Source of the DNA: JACJYC01 sp964558465
GTDB lineage: Bacteria > Bacteroidota > Bacteroidia > Chitinophagales > Saprospiraceae
Assembly (NCBI GenBank): GCA_964558465.1
Contig: CAZLEF010000093.1
Location: 1 to 28,986, forward strand
DNA: 28,986 nucleotides
Direction of reading: 5' to 3'
Below the pieces are notes generated by a model that saw only the letters and a program-made list of their open reading frames with translations, did no database searches and was not told where the DNA came from. The position numbers and the translations under genes are program-made. Positions 12,826-20,762 of the stretch are shown here, one piece after another; positions within the stretch are counted from its first letter, which is position 1; the number at the start of each line of letters is the position of its first letter.

Positions 12826-14865
12826 CTACCGTTGGCCATCCACGGCCCACCGCCCCCCAAGCGCTGTCGTAATCGTCAGACTCCGCCATCCCTCCGGCAG
12901 CACCGATTTGACCTGCTTCAGGCCCTCCGGCGTGATTTCCAGCCCGCCGAAACCCATCAATACGCTCTGCAAAATCCCGCCTGCACCGGTAGCGAAGTAA
13001 GGGTTTGTGCCGCCCTTGGTTTCGGCGATCACCCGGAACGGCGGGTTCAGGTTGGGTAAATAAGCGTCTTTAAACCAATAAAAAGCCTTTTTACGGTCGC
13101 CCAGCCTCGCGTATAAAGTGGTAAATACGGCTTGGGTCATAGCCGGCGTGCCTTCATTCGGTACCCTGGTTTCGTAATATTCCAGGTCTTTCCGGATCTG
13201 AAGCGGGTCCGTTACCTCCTTCAGGGGGTAGGCCAGCAGGTTCACGTCGGCTTGTTTGATGCCTTCGCCGCGGTAGGTGGCGTGCTCTTGCGTAACGCCG
13301 TTTTCGAGTTTTAAAATGGGGATATTGGTGGCTACAAGCGCCCAGTCCGGATCGGCCGTCAAGCCCAGCAGGCCGGCTGCCGCGCTGGCATACTGCAGGT
13401 TGGCTTTTGCCACGGCGTTGGTGAAAGCGTTGTTGTCGACATTCTCGGCCCACTCGTCGGCGGCAACCACATTTTTGATATCGAATTGGCCCGGGCCATT
13501 GCGCTCTACCCGGCTGGCCCAGAACCGGGCGGTTTCCGACAGGATAGGCCAGCCTTTTTCGCGGAGCCAGTCTTTGTCCTGGGTGACGCAATAATACATC
13601 CAGGCGGCGTGGGCGACACAACCGGTAATATGGTGTTCAAACGGCCCGCTCAACGCCCAGACCGGGGTCTCTTCCACCCCCGAATCAGCGCTCTCCCAGG
13701 GGTACATGGCGCCTTTGAATCCTTTTGAAAAGGCATTCCTTTTAGCTGCTTCCAGCCTTTGAAAACGGTATTCCACCATGCTTTTGGCCAGTTCCGGGTG
13801 CATGACGAGCACTGCAGGGTACATCCACAGTTCGGTATCCCAGAATACGTGGCCGTTGTACCCCAGGCCGCTGAGGCCCATGGGTGAAGGCGATAACGCC
13901 GTACCTTCCCGGGAGAACGAATACAGGTGGTACAACATGCTGTGTACATCCTGCTGGCTCTGCGGATCGCCTTCGATCAGGATATCGCTTTTCCACAGGT
14001 CGGCCCACGCTTTTTTATGGAAATTGAGCAGCCGGTCCCGGCCCTCCAGTTTGGCATAAATCGTCAGGCGTTCGGCTTCGTTGAGAGGGTCGTCGTGGTG
14101 AGCGGAAGTGATGGAAGAACCCGCAATGGAAAACCGGTAGGTCTCCCCGGCCTTCAGGTTTTTCTGGAATTTCATCAGGTGCATGTTGTTGTCCCACATT
14201 TCGTGGATCACCCTCGGTTCATGACCATGCGTTTCGCCAAACAAAAAAGTATTGGAGGCGCACATCTGCAACTTGCCGGTCGGACTAAATGCAGTGGAGG
14301 TGAGCAAACTGATCACCACATGCGGCCGGTCGATCTCGTTGTAATAGTTCTGCACATCCCGGAGCGCGTCCGGCGCTTCCATTACGCTGGCGCCGCCAAA
14401 ATTGAGGTCTTTTTTGGCGTTGATCTCAATATCCATCAACACCGTGTACGGCAAATGCCGCAGGGAATAATAGGTATAACTGACCTGCGCTTTGTCGCCG
14501 TATTCAAAGGAGGTGGTGAAGGATGCTTCCTTCATATTGAGCGTCTGGCGGAAACCTGAAACATCCCTGGCGCCGATCCGCCTGCCGTCGATGTCCAGAT
14601 ACATGTTGAGCAGGTTGAAACTGCGGAGGAAATTGCTGACACGGCCCCGGCCGTATAGGTCGTAAGCCCCCGCCAGCACCACATCTTTCACTTTGAAGGG
14701 TTCGGGAGCAGACACGATCCCGATCATGCCATTGGCCACCGTCACACCGTAATAATTGGACGGGTCAACCGAGGACGCGGTAATGGTCCATGGATCCTGC
14801 CCTGTCGCGTTATGGCAGAAAAAAAGAAAAAAAGCAATTTGGAATGGAAGCGTAATGGTCCGCAT
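12826..14865 (-). CDS. Secreted glycoside hydrolase family 65-like protein
   Basis: This 679-residue protein has a Sec signal peptide (MRTITLPFQIAFFLFFCHNATGQ, positions about 1-23) followed by the GH65 layout: an N-terminal beta-sandwich (about 25-260) and an (alpha/alpha)6 barrel. Family motifs are HVFWDTELW (339-347), KGAMYPWESA (384-393) and ADEWAENVDNNAFTN (469-483). The acidic Glu471 corresponds to the general acid of GH65 kojibiose and trehalose phosphorylases and related hydrolases. The longer frame begins at ATG 14895, but a -7 element at 14909-14916 would leave only about 7-10 nt of leader and the signal peptide fits the ATG at 14865. Export suggests a glucosidase such as an acid-trehalase-like or glucosylgalactosyl-hydroxylysine glucosidase-like enzyme rather than a phosphorylase, since phosphorolysis normally needs cytoplasmic phosphate. 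The substrate is not resolved. Confidence 0.88.
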   Translation of the reverse strand: MRTITLPFQIAFFLFFCHNATGQDPWTITASSVDPSNYYGVTVANGMIGIVSAPEPFKVKDVVLAGAYDLYGRGRVSNFLRSFNLLNMYLDIDGRRIGARDVSGFRQTLNMKEASFTTSFEYGDKAQVSYTYYSLRHLPYTVLMDIEINAKKDLNFGGASVMEAPDALRDVQNYYNEIDRPHVVISLLTSTAFSPTGKLQMCASNTFLFGETHGHEPRVIHEMWDNNMHLMKFQKNLKAGETYRFSIAGSSITSAHHDDPLNEAERLTIYAKLEGRDRLLNFHKKAWADLWKSDILIEGDPQSQQDVHSMLYHLYSFSREGTALSPSPMGLSGLGYNGHVFWDTELWMYPAVLVMHPELAKSMVEYRFQRLEAAKRNAFSKGFKGAMYPWESADSGVEETPVWALSGPFEHHITGCVAHAAWMYYCVTQDKDWLREKGWPILSETARFWASRVERNGPGQFDIKNVVAADEWAENVDNNAFTNAVAKANLQYASAAAGLLGLTADPDWALVATNIPILKLENGVTQEHATYRGEGIKQADVNLLAYPLKEVTDPLQIRKDLEYYETRVPNEGTPAMTQAVFTTLYARLGDRKKAFYWFKDAYLPNLNPPFRVIAETKGGTNPYFATGAGGILQSVLMGFGGLEITPEGLKQVKSVLPEGWRSLTITTALGGRWAVDGQR

Positions 14866-14908
14866 CAATCTGTTTTTGAAGTTTGTTAACCGCATAAGGT
14901 TTCAGCTT

Positions 14909-14916
14909 CAAAAATA
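14909..14916 (-). promoter_or_regulatory. -7 promoter element of the GH65 gene
   Basis: TATTTTTG on the minus strand fits TAnnTTTG. The predicted leader to the ATG at 14865 is about 40 nt. Confidence 0.6.
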
Positions 14917-14939
14917 GGAAATTAGCGGTAAAAAACAAG

Positions 14940-15186
14940 GTGGGGGTTTGGGGTTTGGCTCGCCTACGCCACGCTTTAAGGCGTGGCTGCGGCGGGTAAA
15001 GGTTTGGGGTTGTTGAGCGCATCGTGTTTCTCTGATCGCATCCTCCACTCCTGTGGCGTGGCACGCACTTCCCGGATTCCTCCTTTCACGGTCTGAAAAC
15101 CCGGCAGATCAGGTACTCAAAACTGCCAACTTCAACCCCAAACTCCAAACTCCAAACTCAAAACTCGAAACTCGAAACTCCAAACC
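14940..15186. repeat. Repeat-filled gap (TTTGGGG, GGCGTGG hairpin, AACTCCA array)
   Basis: The 14866-15188 gap holds no supported gene. After the GH65 promoter it contains a few TTTGGGG/GGGGTTT units (from 14940), a GCCACGC...GGCGTGG hairpin (about 14970-14990), and a 7-bp tandem array AACTCCA/AACTCGA at 15141-15186 that ends at the subtilase stop codon. Confidence 0.7.
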
Positions 15187-15188
15187 GA

Positions 15189-16841
15189 TCAAGGCACCGC
15201 CACCTCCTTTACAGCTTTGCTGCTCCTTGCGGCCCACTTCTTCTTCCCCTTCGTCTGTCTGGCCAGGTTCACGGCCCTGTAAGTGTTCACCATTCCGCCG
15301 GTCAGAGCCAGGTCTTTGAGCGAAACCAGGTCTTCCGAGCCGGGTTTGATCACTTTGCCTTTATGTTCTACGACAGAGCCCATGATCACCTCTTTGACTT
15401 GCGGGGCGGTCAATTCCGGGAAATAGGACCGGAGGAGCGCGGCCAACCCGGTTACCATCGGAGCGGCCATACTGGTACCCTGAAGGTTTTTATATTTGTT
15501 GTTGGGAACGGTAGAATAAATTTCCACACCTGGCGCCATTACATCCACAAGGGTGGAACTGTAATTGGAAAAATCCGCTACCAGGTATTCGTCATTGGTG
15601 AAGGAAATGGCGCCGACTTCAACCCAGTTGTTGGCATTTTTAGGGCCGAACAACCCCTTTTTTGCAAAGCGGTCGTTGGGGAAATTATTGGCGTTGTTGA
15701 GTTCTTCCCCGTCGTTGCCGGATCCGTGCACCAGCAATACGTCTTTTTTCATAGCGTATTTTACGGCTTCATCCACGGCGGCTTTATGGGTTGACTGGCC
15801 TTTCCCAAAGCTCATGTTGATGACCTGGGCGCCATTGTCCACGGCATACCGGATCGCATTTGCGACGTCTTTATCCCGCTCATCGCCGTTGGGGACGGTC
15901 CGGATAGACATGATCCGGACATTGTCCGCCACGCCGTCCATACCGATGCCGTTGTTGCGGATGGCGCCGATGATGCCGGCCACATGGGTGCCGTGTTCGC
16001 CGTCGGGGCCTTCCACGTCGTTGTTGCCGTAGGCCCGGTCGGCCGGATTATTGGGGTCGTCGCCCACCAGTTTGCGGGCGTCAAAATCCGGGTTGTAGTG
16101 ATAACTCAGTTGAGAATTGTAATACTCATACCCTTCCTTATACATCGAAAACAGACCCTCAAAAGTTTCGCCCTGGGAGAGGGCGGCAGTCAGCACCTGC
16201 GCTACCCGTTGCATGGTGGGGTCGTCGTTTTTATAGTTTTTGACGTCTTCGAGCGTGATATCTTCCGGCGCCTTTCCGAGGGATGCAGAAAACAGGACAA
16301 AAATTTCATAAACCTGGCCGTATTGATCTACGTTTTCCGGGAGATTTTTTTGTTTGCCGGCAATGACCTTGCCGTATTCTTTAAACCTGGTGTATTCTTC
16401 CAGTTCCTCCTTGCTGAGCCCGGATTCGTCCCTGCCTTCGTATTTTTGTTTGTAAACCTTGTAGAGGCGGGTCATTTCGAGGTTTTCAAATTCGATATTT
16501 TCCCCTTTGGAATTGCCCAGGAAATTCCAGCCGTGGATATCGTCAATATATCCGTTGTTGTCGTCGTCCAGGCCATTACCGGCAATCTCGTCCTCATTGA
16601 CCCACATGATATCGGCGAGGTCCTCGTGTTCGGCATCCACGCCGCCGTCGATGACCGCCACGATGACGGTTTGGCTTTGGCGGCCTTTGAGTAGTTCATC
16701 GTAAGTTTTCTGTGTGCTCATGCCGGGATACCCGTCCTTTGCCAGGTCGAGATGCGGCCAATCCGTCGGAGGAGCGTCTTGTGAAAATAAGAAACCTGCC
16801 GCCAGGAGCAGCGTTAAAGTCGCGAGCGATTTCAAGTTCAT
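15189..16841 (-). CDS. Secreted S8-family serine peptidase (subtilase)
   Basis: This 550-residue protein has a signal peptide (about 1-20, ending LFSQ) and a subtilisin-type catalytic domain. The triad is Asp65 (VIDGGVD), His283 (GEHGTHVAG) and Ser457 (GTSMAAPMV), with the oxyanion residue Asn376 (GSGND). Between Asp and His there is an insert of roughly 150 residues (about 105-260), rich in charged residues and helical in character, that classical subtilisins lack. It begins after a DDDNNGYIDD stretch (92-101) that could bind calcium. It is probably exported and may degrade external or envelope proteins. No type IX sorting domain is evident at the C-terminus. It is divergent from the DUF6089 gene. 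Confidence 0.93.
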   Translation of the reverse strand: MNLKSLATLTLLLAAGFLFSQDAPPTDWPHLDLAKDGYPGMSTQKTYDELLKGRQSQTVIVAVIDGGVDAEHEDLADIMWVNEDEIAGNGLDDDNNGYIDDIHGWNFLGNSKGENIEFENLEMTRLYKVYKQKYEGRDESGLSKEELEEYTRFKEYGKVIAGKQKNLPENVDQYGQVYEIFVLFSASLGKAPEDITLEDVKNYKNDDPTMQRVAQVLTAALSQGETFEGLFSMYKEGYEYYNSQLSYHYNPDFDARKLVGDDPNNPADRAYGNNDVEGPDGEHGTHVAGIIGAIRNNGIGMDGVADNVRIMSIRTVPNGDERDKDVANAIRYAVDNGAQVINMSFGKGQSTHKAAVDEAVKYAMKKDVLLVHGSGNDGEELNNANNFPNDRFAKKGLFGPKNANNWVEVGAISFTNDEYLVADFSNYSSTLVDVMAPGVEIYSTVPNNKYKNLQGTSMAAPMVTGLAALLRSYFPELTAPQVKEVIMGSVVEHKGKVIKPGSEDLVSLKDLALTGGMVNTYRAVNLARQTKGKKKWAARSSKAVKEVAVP

Positions 16842-16959
16842 GTCAGGATTGCTTTTCTGTTTAATGGTGTAAAAAACAATATATAAATCAGAAAGACGCT
16901 TTAAAGGTTGTTTGAAGTATAAAAAATGACAAAAAATTGAGGAATTGGTCGGCTTGCAG

Positions 16960-16967
16960 TATTTTTG
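16960..16967 (+). promoter_or_regulatory. -7 promoter element of the DUF6089 gene
   Basis: TATTTTTG fits TAnnTTTG, with a TTG at 16937-16939 20 nt upstream as a possible -33 element. The ATG at 16988 follows about 16 nt after the expected start site. Confidence 0.6.
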
Positions 16968-16987
16968 ACGCCTAAATCTTTCCCGAA

Positions 16988-17854
16988 ATGAAAAACCGGA
17001 TGGTCTTTTTCTTTTTGTTGGTGTGCCTGGCCGCGAATGCCCAAAACCTGGAGGCAGGTTTACTGGCAGGCGGTTCCAATTACAAAGGCGACCTGAGCGA
17101 GAACTCCCAACGGATCATCCTCAAAGAAACAGGGGGATCAGCCGGATTATTCCTGCGGTACAATGTGCACCGCTTTGTCTCTCTTCGCCTGGGATTTCAA
17201 TTTGCCCAGATCAGCGGCCATGACGCCAATGCCCGGGACGAAGCCGTCAGAAACCGGAATTTATCTTTCCGGAGCAATATTTTTGAAGGCATGCTCGGCC
17301 TGGAATGGAATATACTCGGGTATCAGCCCTATAACCTGGAAAATGGCTTTTCACCCTATCTTTTTGGCGGTGTTGCCCTGTTCGGTTACAACCCTGTGGC
17401 AGACTTCCAGGGGTCGGCGGTTCGGCTGCAAACCCTGGGCACCGAAGGCCAGGGGTTGCCCGGCCGGCCTGAATCCTATCAAAAATCCGGTTTTGCCATC
17501 CCTTTTGGTATCGGCGTAAAATACGCCCTCAACGACGCTCTTAATGTCGGCCTGGAAATTGGCGCCCGTTACACCAAAACGGATTATATCGACGATGTCA
17601 GCACAACCTATATGGACTTGAAGGAACTCGCCTCCGCCAAAGGCGACCTGACCGCCGCCCTTTCCAACCGGACCGGCGAGTTGCTCGGCGGCGAACCTGT
17701 GAACTTTCCCACCGGTACCCCCCGCGGCGACAACCGTTCACACGACTCCTATTTTATCGCAGGGGTCTTTATCTCCTATAATTTTCTCGACAACGGCCTG
17801 GTCGGCGCCCGCAACCGGGTCCGCGGCGGCCGCAAGGGGTGTAAGACAAATTGA
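16988..17854 (+). CDS. DUF6089-family outer-membrane beta-barrel protein
   Basis: This 288-residue protein has a signal peptide (about 1-18, ending NAQ) and alternating beta-strand patterns typical of outer-membrane barrels, such as LEAGLLAGGSNYKGDL near the mature N-terminus. The motifs YNVHRFVSLRLGFQFAQISG, FSPYLFGGVALF and FGIGVKYALNDALNVGLEIGARYTKTDYIDDVSTTY are characteristic of DUF6089 proteins of Bacteroidota, which are often next to BamA-type or lipid genes elsewhere. The function of the family is unknown to me. It is divergent from the subtilase gene with a 146-bp shared upstream region and is monocistronic. It ends with a basic tail after the last strand. Confidence 0.87.
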   Translation: MKNRMVFFFLLVCLAANAQNLEAGLLAGGSNYKGDLSENSQRIILKETGGSAGLFLRYNVHRFVSLRLGFQFAQISGHDANARDEAVRNRNLSFRSNIFEGMLGLEWNILGYQPYNLENGFSPYLFGGVALFGYNPVADFQGSAVRLQTLGTEGQGLPGRPESYQKSGFAIPFGIGVKYALNDALNVGLEIGARYTKTDYIDDVSTTYMDLKELASAKGDLTAALSNRTGELLGGEPVNFPTGTPRGDNRSHDSYFIAGVFISYNFLDNGLVGARNRVRGGRKGCKTN

Positions 17855-17951
17855 GATTCATGGTTTACCGCCAGTCAGCCGGATTTGACTGGTCACGCCT
17901 GCGGCGCCTTTGGCGGGGCGAAAAACATCAACAATCATAAATCATAGCCTG

Positions 17952-17967
17952 CCCCGATTTAGCGGGG
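17952..17967. terminator. CCCCG/CGGGG hairpin after DUF6089 gene
   Basis: A short stem CCCCG (17952-17956) and CGGGG (17963-17967) with a 6-nt loop, about 100 bp after the stop. It has no T-run, so termination is uncertain. It lies in a low-complexity ATCATAAATCAT stretch. Confidence 0.35.
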
Positions 17968-18039
17968 TAATCTTAAATCATCAATCAAAAAATATTAAAT
18001 TGATGAATGATGATGTAGGAGGAACGGCGGTGCGGCGGC

Positions 18040-18070
18040 ATCAAGCGATAACTTTGGGTTATCGCTTGAT
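18040..18070. terminator. Perfect 13-bp inverted repeat between convergent genes
   Basis: ATCAAGCGATAAC (18040-18052) and its exact complement (18058-18070) flank a 5-nt loop. It sits 13 bp past the stop of the minus-strand gene at 18083 and downstream of the plus-strand DUF6089 gene. A role as a two-way terminator is likely, although the T-run is weak. Confidence 0.55.
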
Positions 18071-18082
18071 TTAAGGGTCGAG

Positions 18083-18415
18083 TTATAAGATAGCGTTTTG
18101 AATGATCTGTCTGACTTCAGTTTCGGTCAAACCGATCTCCGGGCCGATTGCTGCCAGTATATTCAAAAAAAACGGTTCTTTTTCCTGCCACTCCAAAATA
18201 GTTTTGCCCTCAAAAAGGGTCAACGCATTTCCGCTTTGGCTCTTTTCCCATTCAACCCCGGGCTTTAACTGGCTGATCCAGTATTTTTTCCGTTCCTCGG
18301 CCGTCATGGCAGGGTACGCTGCCTCCCAGAATTGCTGTAATTTGCCCCCAATGTCCGCCAATTGACGGTGGAGGCTGTTTTTATCTTCTGTTTTATCCTT
18401 TTTTGGCCCCGGCAT
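18083..18415 (-). CDS. Small hypothetical protein
   Basis: This 110-residue soluble protein is not recognised. It starts with a lysine-rich stretch (MPGPKKDKTEDKN), then a helical region with tryptophans (QQFWEAAYPAM, KKYWISQLKPGVEW), and ends in LTETEVRQIIQNAIL. It has no signal peptide, membrane helix or cysteine. The frame extends upstream to 18589, but that part is read from the AACTG/CCCCAAA tandem repeats. The ATG at 18415 follows a -7 element at 18448-18455 by a sensible distance, so the short form is chosen. Composition and the promoter suggest a real gene. The function is unknown. Confidence 0.65.
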   Translation of the reverse strand: MPGPKKDKTEDKNSLHRQLADIGGKLQQFWEAAYPAMTAEERKKYWISQLKPGVEWEKSQSGNALTLFEGKTILEWQEKEPFFLNILAAIGPEIGLTETEVRQIIQNAIL

Positions 18416-18447
18416 TGTTATTGGATTAAAAAAACTAAATGCGAGTG

Positions 18448-18455
18448 CAAATATA
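18448..18455 (-). promoter_or_regulatory. -7 promoter element of the small hypothetical gene
   Basis: TATATTTG on the minus strand fits TAnnTTTG. The leader to the ATG at 18415 is about 27 nt. Confidence 0.55.
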
Positions 18456-18477
18456 GGACCTTCCACCCTGATTCGCA

Positions 18478-18566
18478 TACCCCAAACCCCAAACCAGAAA
18501 TGAGGAATCGAGGAATTGAGGAACTGAGGAACTGAAACCCCAAACCACCCCAAACCACCCCAAACA
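18478..18566. repeat. Tandem repeats CCCCAAA and GAGGAACT
   Basis: ACCCCAAA-type units flank a block of 8-bp units GAGGAATC, GAGGAATT, GAGGAACT, GAGGAACT (18502-18534). That block is the reverse complement of the TCCTCAGT family at 4469-4548. Confidence 0.7.
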
Positions 18567-18721
18567 AGAATAAAAATTTCCAATCTCAACCCAAAAAACG
18601 ATCTTTGGCCCGGGAAATTGAAGTGCTTCCGGCGACAAAGAAAGAGCGACTAAATGATGTCTCTCCGGCCAGGGCCGGAGCGGGATCCCCATACAAATCA
18701 AACTATCATTCCGCTATCTGC

Positions 18722-19450
18722 ATGTGTACGGTAACTTTTTTGCCAAGAGAAAACGGTAGTTTTATACTGACATCAAACAGGGATGAGGCGCCGCAGCGCT
18801 CTCCGCACGCCTTAAGCGCCATTATCCGGTCAGGACAAGAATTGCGCTTTCCCCAGGATACCCGCGGAGGCGCCTGGATTGCCGCTTCCAGCGACAATCG
18901 CCTGGTCTGCGTACTCAACGGCGCCTTTGAAAAACATACCCCCCAACCCCCTTACCGGCGCAGCCGGGGCCTTGTAGCCCTCGATTTTTTTGATTACCCT
19001 GACTTCTCGTCCTTTGCCCTCGATTATCAATGGGAAGGCATTGAACCCTTTACTTTGATTGTCTGGGATCAGGGCCGCCTCTGGGAACTCCGCTGGGACG
19101 AAAAACAGATCCACCGCCTCGAACTGGCGGCCGGCAAACCCCATATCTGGTCGTCTTCAACCTTGTATGACCGGGCGGCGCAGGCCAGGCGAAAGGCCTG
19201 GTTTGCCGGGTGGCTCGAAGGCCGTCATGATTTTTCAAAAGCTGCTGTTCTGGATTTTCACCGGACAACCGGCGACGGAGACCCCTGGAACGACCTGATC
19301 ATGAACCGCAACGGGGTGGTGCGGACGGTGAGCATTACCTGTGTTGAAAAAAGCCTTAAAAACTTTGGCATGGATTATATCGACCTGCTTCGGGAGGCCG
19401 TCAGCCAGGCTGAAATTTCTCTGAGCCGTGAAGTGGTTACAACGCCTTAG
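18722..19450 (+). CDS. NRDE-family (TANGO2-like) Ntn-hydrolase-fold protein
   Basis: This 242-residue cytoplasmic protein begins MCTVTF with Cys2, the position that becomes the N-terminal nucleophile in Ntn hydrolases. The name-giving NRDE motif is at 19-22. Other family marks are RGGAWIAAS near 45-53 and a late DLIMNRNGVVRTVSITCVEK. The frame is open from 18605, but the first 39 codons are not conserved-looking and only the ATG at 18722 puts Cys in position 2. TANGO2/NRDE proteins are linked to heme handling and lipid metabolism in eukaryotes; the bacterial role is not settled. Its 3' end overlaps the ATP-grasp gene by 23 bp, which suggests translational coupling and a joint function. Confidence 0.88.
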   Translation: MCTVTFLPRENGSFILTSNRDEAPQRSPHALSAIIRSGQELRFPQDTRGGAWIAASSDNRLVCVLNGAFEKHTPQPPYRRSRGLVALDFFDYPDFSSFALDYQWEGIEPFTLIVWDQGRLWELRWDEKQIHRLELAAGKPHIWSSSTLYDRAAQARRKAWFAGWLEGRHDFSKAAVLDFHRTTGDGDPWNDLIMNRNGVVRTVSITCVEKSLKNFGMDYIDLLREAVSQAEISLSREVVTTP

Positions 19451-20501
19451 AAACCGTCCTTTTTTGATTCGCCTGCTGAATTGGGAATATTGGCCCTACT
19501 GGGCATACTATTACCCGCTTTTCCCCTGGTTTGTATTCCTGGCGATCCGGTTCCGCCATACCTGCTTCTTTTCACCGGCCAACCCGGGAATACTGACCGG
19601 AGGCCTGGGTTTTGAATCCAAGTATGCAACCTTGCTTAAAATTCCCAAAGCCTGGGCGCCCAAAAGTATTCACGTGCCCGCCGGCGAACCCCGGCCGGAG
19701 TGGACGCAAAAATTGTCATCTGCCGGGATCTCTTTTCCATTGATCGCCAAACCTGATATTGGATTCCGCGGGTTTTTGGTCAAACGCATCCTGGATCCGG
19801 ATGAACTCGAGTCCTATCTGGCAGCCTATCCGGTCGACTTTATCCTGCAGGAATACATCGACCTGCCTATGGAATTCGGCGTGTTGTACCATCGTTTTCC
19901 AGACCGCGAAAAAGGCAGCATTACCTCCATTACGCTCAAAGAATTCCTCTCGGTGAAAGGGGATGGCAGGGCGACGCTCCGGCAATTGATCTTTCGCGAA
20001 CCCAGGGCATTGCTCCAAATGGAACGGATTGAGAAATCCGGCGGATTTGACCTCGAAGCGGTCCCTGCAAATCATGAAGTCGTCCCGCTCGGCGCCATCG
20101 GCAATCATTCCAAAGGGACCCGTTTTATCAACGGCATGCACCTGCTGGATGAACAATTGTTGAAGACCTTCGACCGGATCGCTTCCTCCGTAGACGGATT
20201 CTATTACGGCCGGTTCGACCTTCGGGCAAAAAGCTGGGAATCACTCCGGGCATGCGAGGATTTTGTGATCCTTGAACTCAACGGGGTTTGCTCCGAACCT
20301 ACCCATATCTACGACCAATACAAATCAACTTATTGGGGCGCGCTGGGCAGCCTTTTTTTTCACTGGAACCTCATCGGCAAAATTGGCATGGCCAACCGGA
20401 GAAAAGGGGTAAAATGTATTTCTCCGGGTGAGATGCTGCGCGAAATTCACCGCCTGCGGATTTATTTCAAAAAAATAAAAGCGCTGGCGCAACAAGTTTA
20501 A
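19428..20501 (+). CDS. Uncharacterised ATP-grasp enzyme with aromatic-rich N-terminus
   Basis: This 357-residue protein has an unusual N-terminal segment, WEYWPYWAYYYPLFPWFVF (about 19-37). It is followed by the motif FFSPANPGILTGGLGFESK (47-65), and then an ATP-grasp domain from about 95. ATP-grasp features are FPLIAKPD (Lys108), the hinge ILQEYIDLP (139-147), GRFDLR with Asp264, and ILELNGVCSEPTH (281-293) with the metal-binding Glu283 and Asn285. ATP-grasp enzymes join a carboxylate to an amine or thiol through an acyl-phosphate. The acceptor is unknown and it is not a standard D-Ala-D-Ala ligase. The N-terminal aromatic stretch may dock on the membrane. It overlaps the NRDE gene by 23 bp, so the two are co-expressed. 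Confidence 0.8.
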   Translation: MKWLQRLRNRPFLIRLLNWEYWPYWAYYYPLFPWFVFLAIRFRHTCFFSPANPGILTGGLGFESKYATLLKIPKAWAPKSIHVPAGEPRPEWTQKLSSAGISFPLIAKPDIGFRGFLVKRILDPDELESYLAAYPVDFILQEYIDLPMEFGVLYHRFPDREKGSITSITLKEFLSVKGDGRATLRQLIFREPRALLQMERIEKSGGFDLEAVPANHEVVPLGAIGNHSKGTRFINGMHLLDEQLLKTFDRIASSVDGFYYGRFDLRAKSWESLRACEDFVILELNGVCSEPTHIYDQYKSTYWGALGSLFFHWNLIGKIGMANRRKGVKCISPGEMLREIHRLRIYFKKIKALAQQV

Positions 20502-20517
20502 ATTTTTATTTAAACTT
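20494..20517 (+). terminator. Inverted repeat at the end of the ATP-grasp gene
   Basis: AAGTTTAAAT (20494-20503) and its exact complement (20508-20517) flank TTTT and include the stop codon. The stem is AT-rich. A GC-rich CCCGGAACCGGG followed by T6 at 20570-20588 could be the main terminator. Confidence 0.5.
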
Positions 20518-20630
20518 AATCTAAATAAAAAGAAAATGCGTAAATTTGACCCGTTTTTCGTCCGGACGGCCCGGAACCGGGAGTTTTTTCTACGGAAGAT
20601 CTCCCGGGAAAGTTTTTGAAGATATTGATA

Positions 20631-20668
20631 TACCTAACCTTAGGTATTATTAACCCGATAATTAGGTA
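20631..20668 (+). promoter_or_regulatory. DtxR/IdeR-type operator upstream of feoAB
   Basis: TACCTAACCTTAGGTA (20631-20646) is a perfect palindrome with 7-bp arms and a CC spacer, close to the TTAGG/CCTAA iron box of DtxR-family repressors. A further single half-site TTAGGTA lies at 20662-20668. It is 84 bp upstream of the -7 element, so looping, a second promoter or activation must be considered. No DtxR gene is in the window. Confidence 0.65.
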
Positions 20669-20729
20669 TCCATTTGCTGATTATTGGTCAAAATACAGCC
20701 GACCCCTATACGGAGAATGAGAAACCACC

Positions 20730-20737
20730 TATTTTTG
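20730..20737 (+). promoter_or_regulatory. -7 promoter element of feoAB
   Basis: TATTTTTG fits TAnnTTTG, with the expected start site near 20742 and a 20-nt leader to the ATG at 20763. No good -33 element is present. Confidence 0.6.
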
Positions 20738-20762
20738 CGTTAACTGATTGTAAATTGCATCC

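Noticed and set aside
15984..16694. Plus-strand frame of 236 codons opposite the subtilase
   Set aside because: It is antisense to a subtilase with complete catalytic motifs, has no promoter, and its composition is that of a shadow frame.
18416..18589. Longer N-terminus for the small hypothetical protein
   Set aside because: The extension is translated from CCCCAAA and GAGGAACT repeats and would start upstream of the -7 element.
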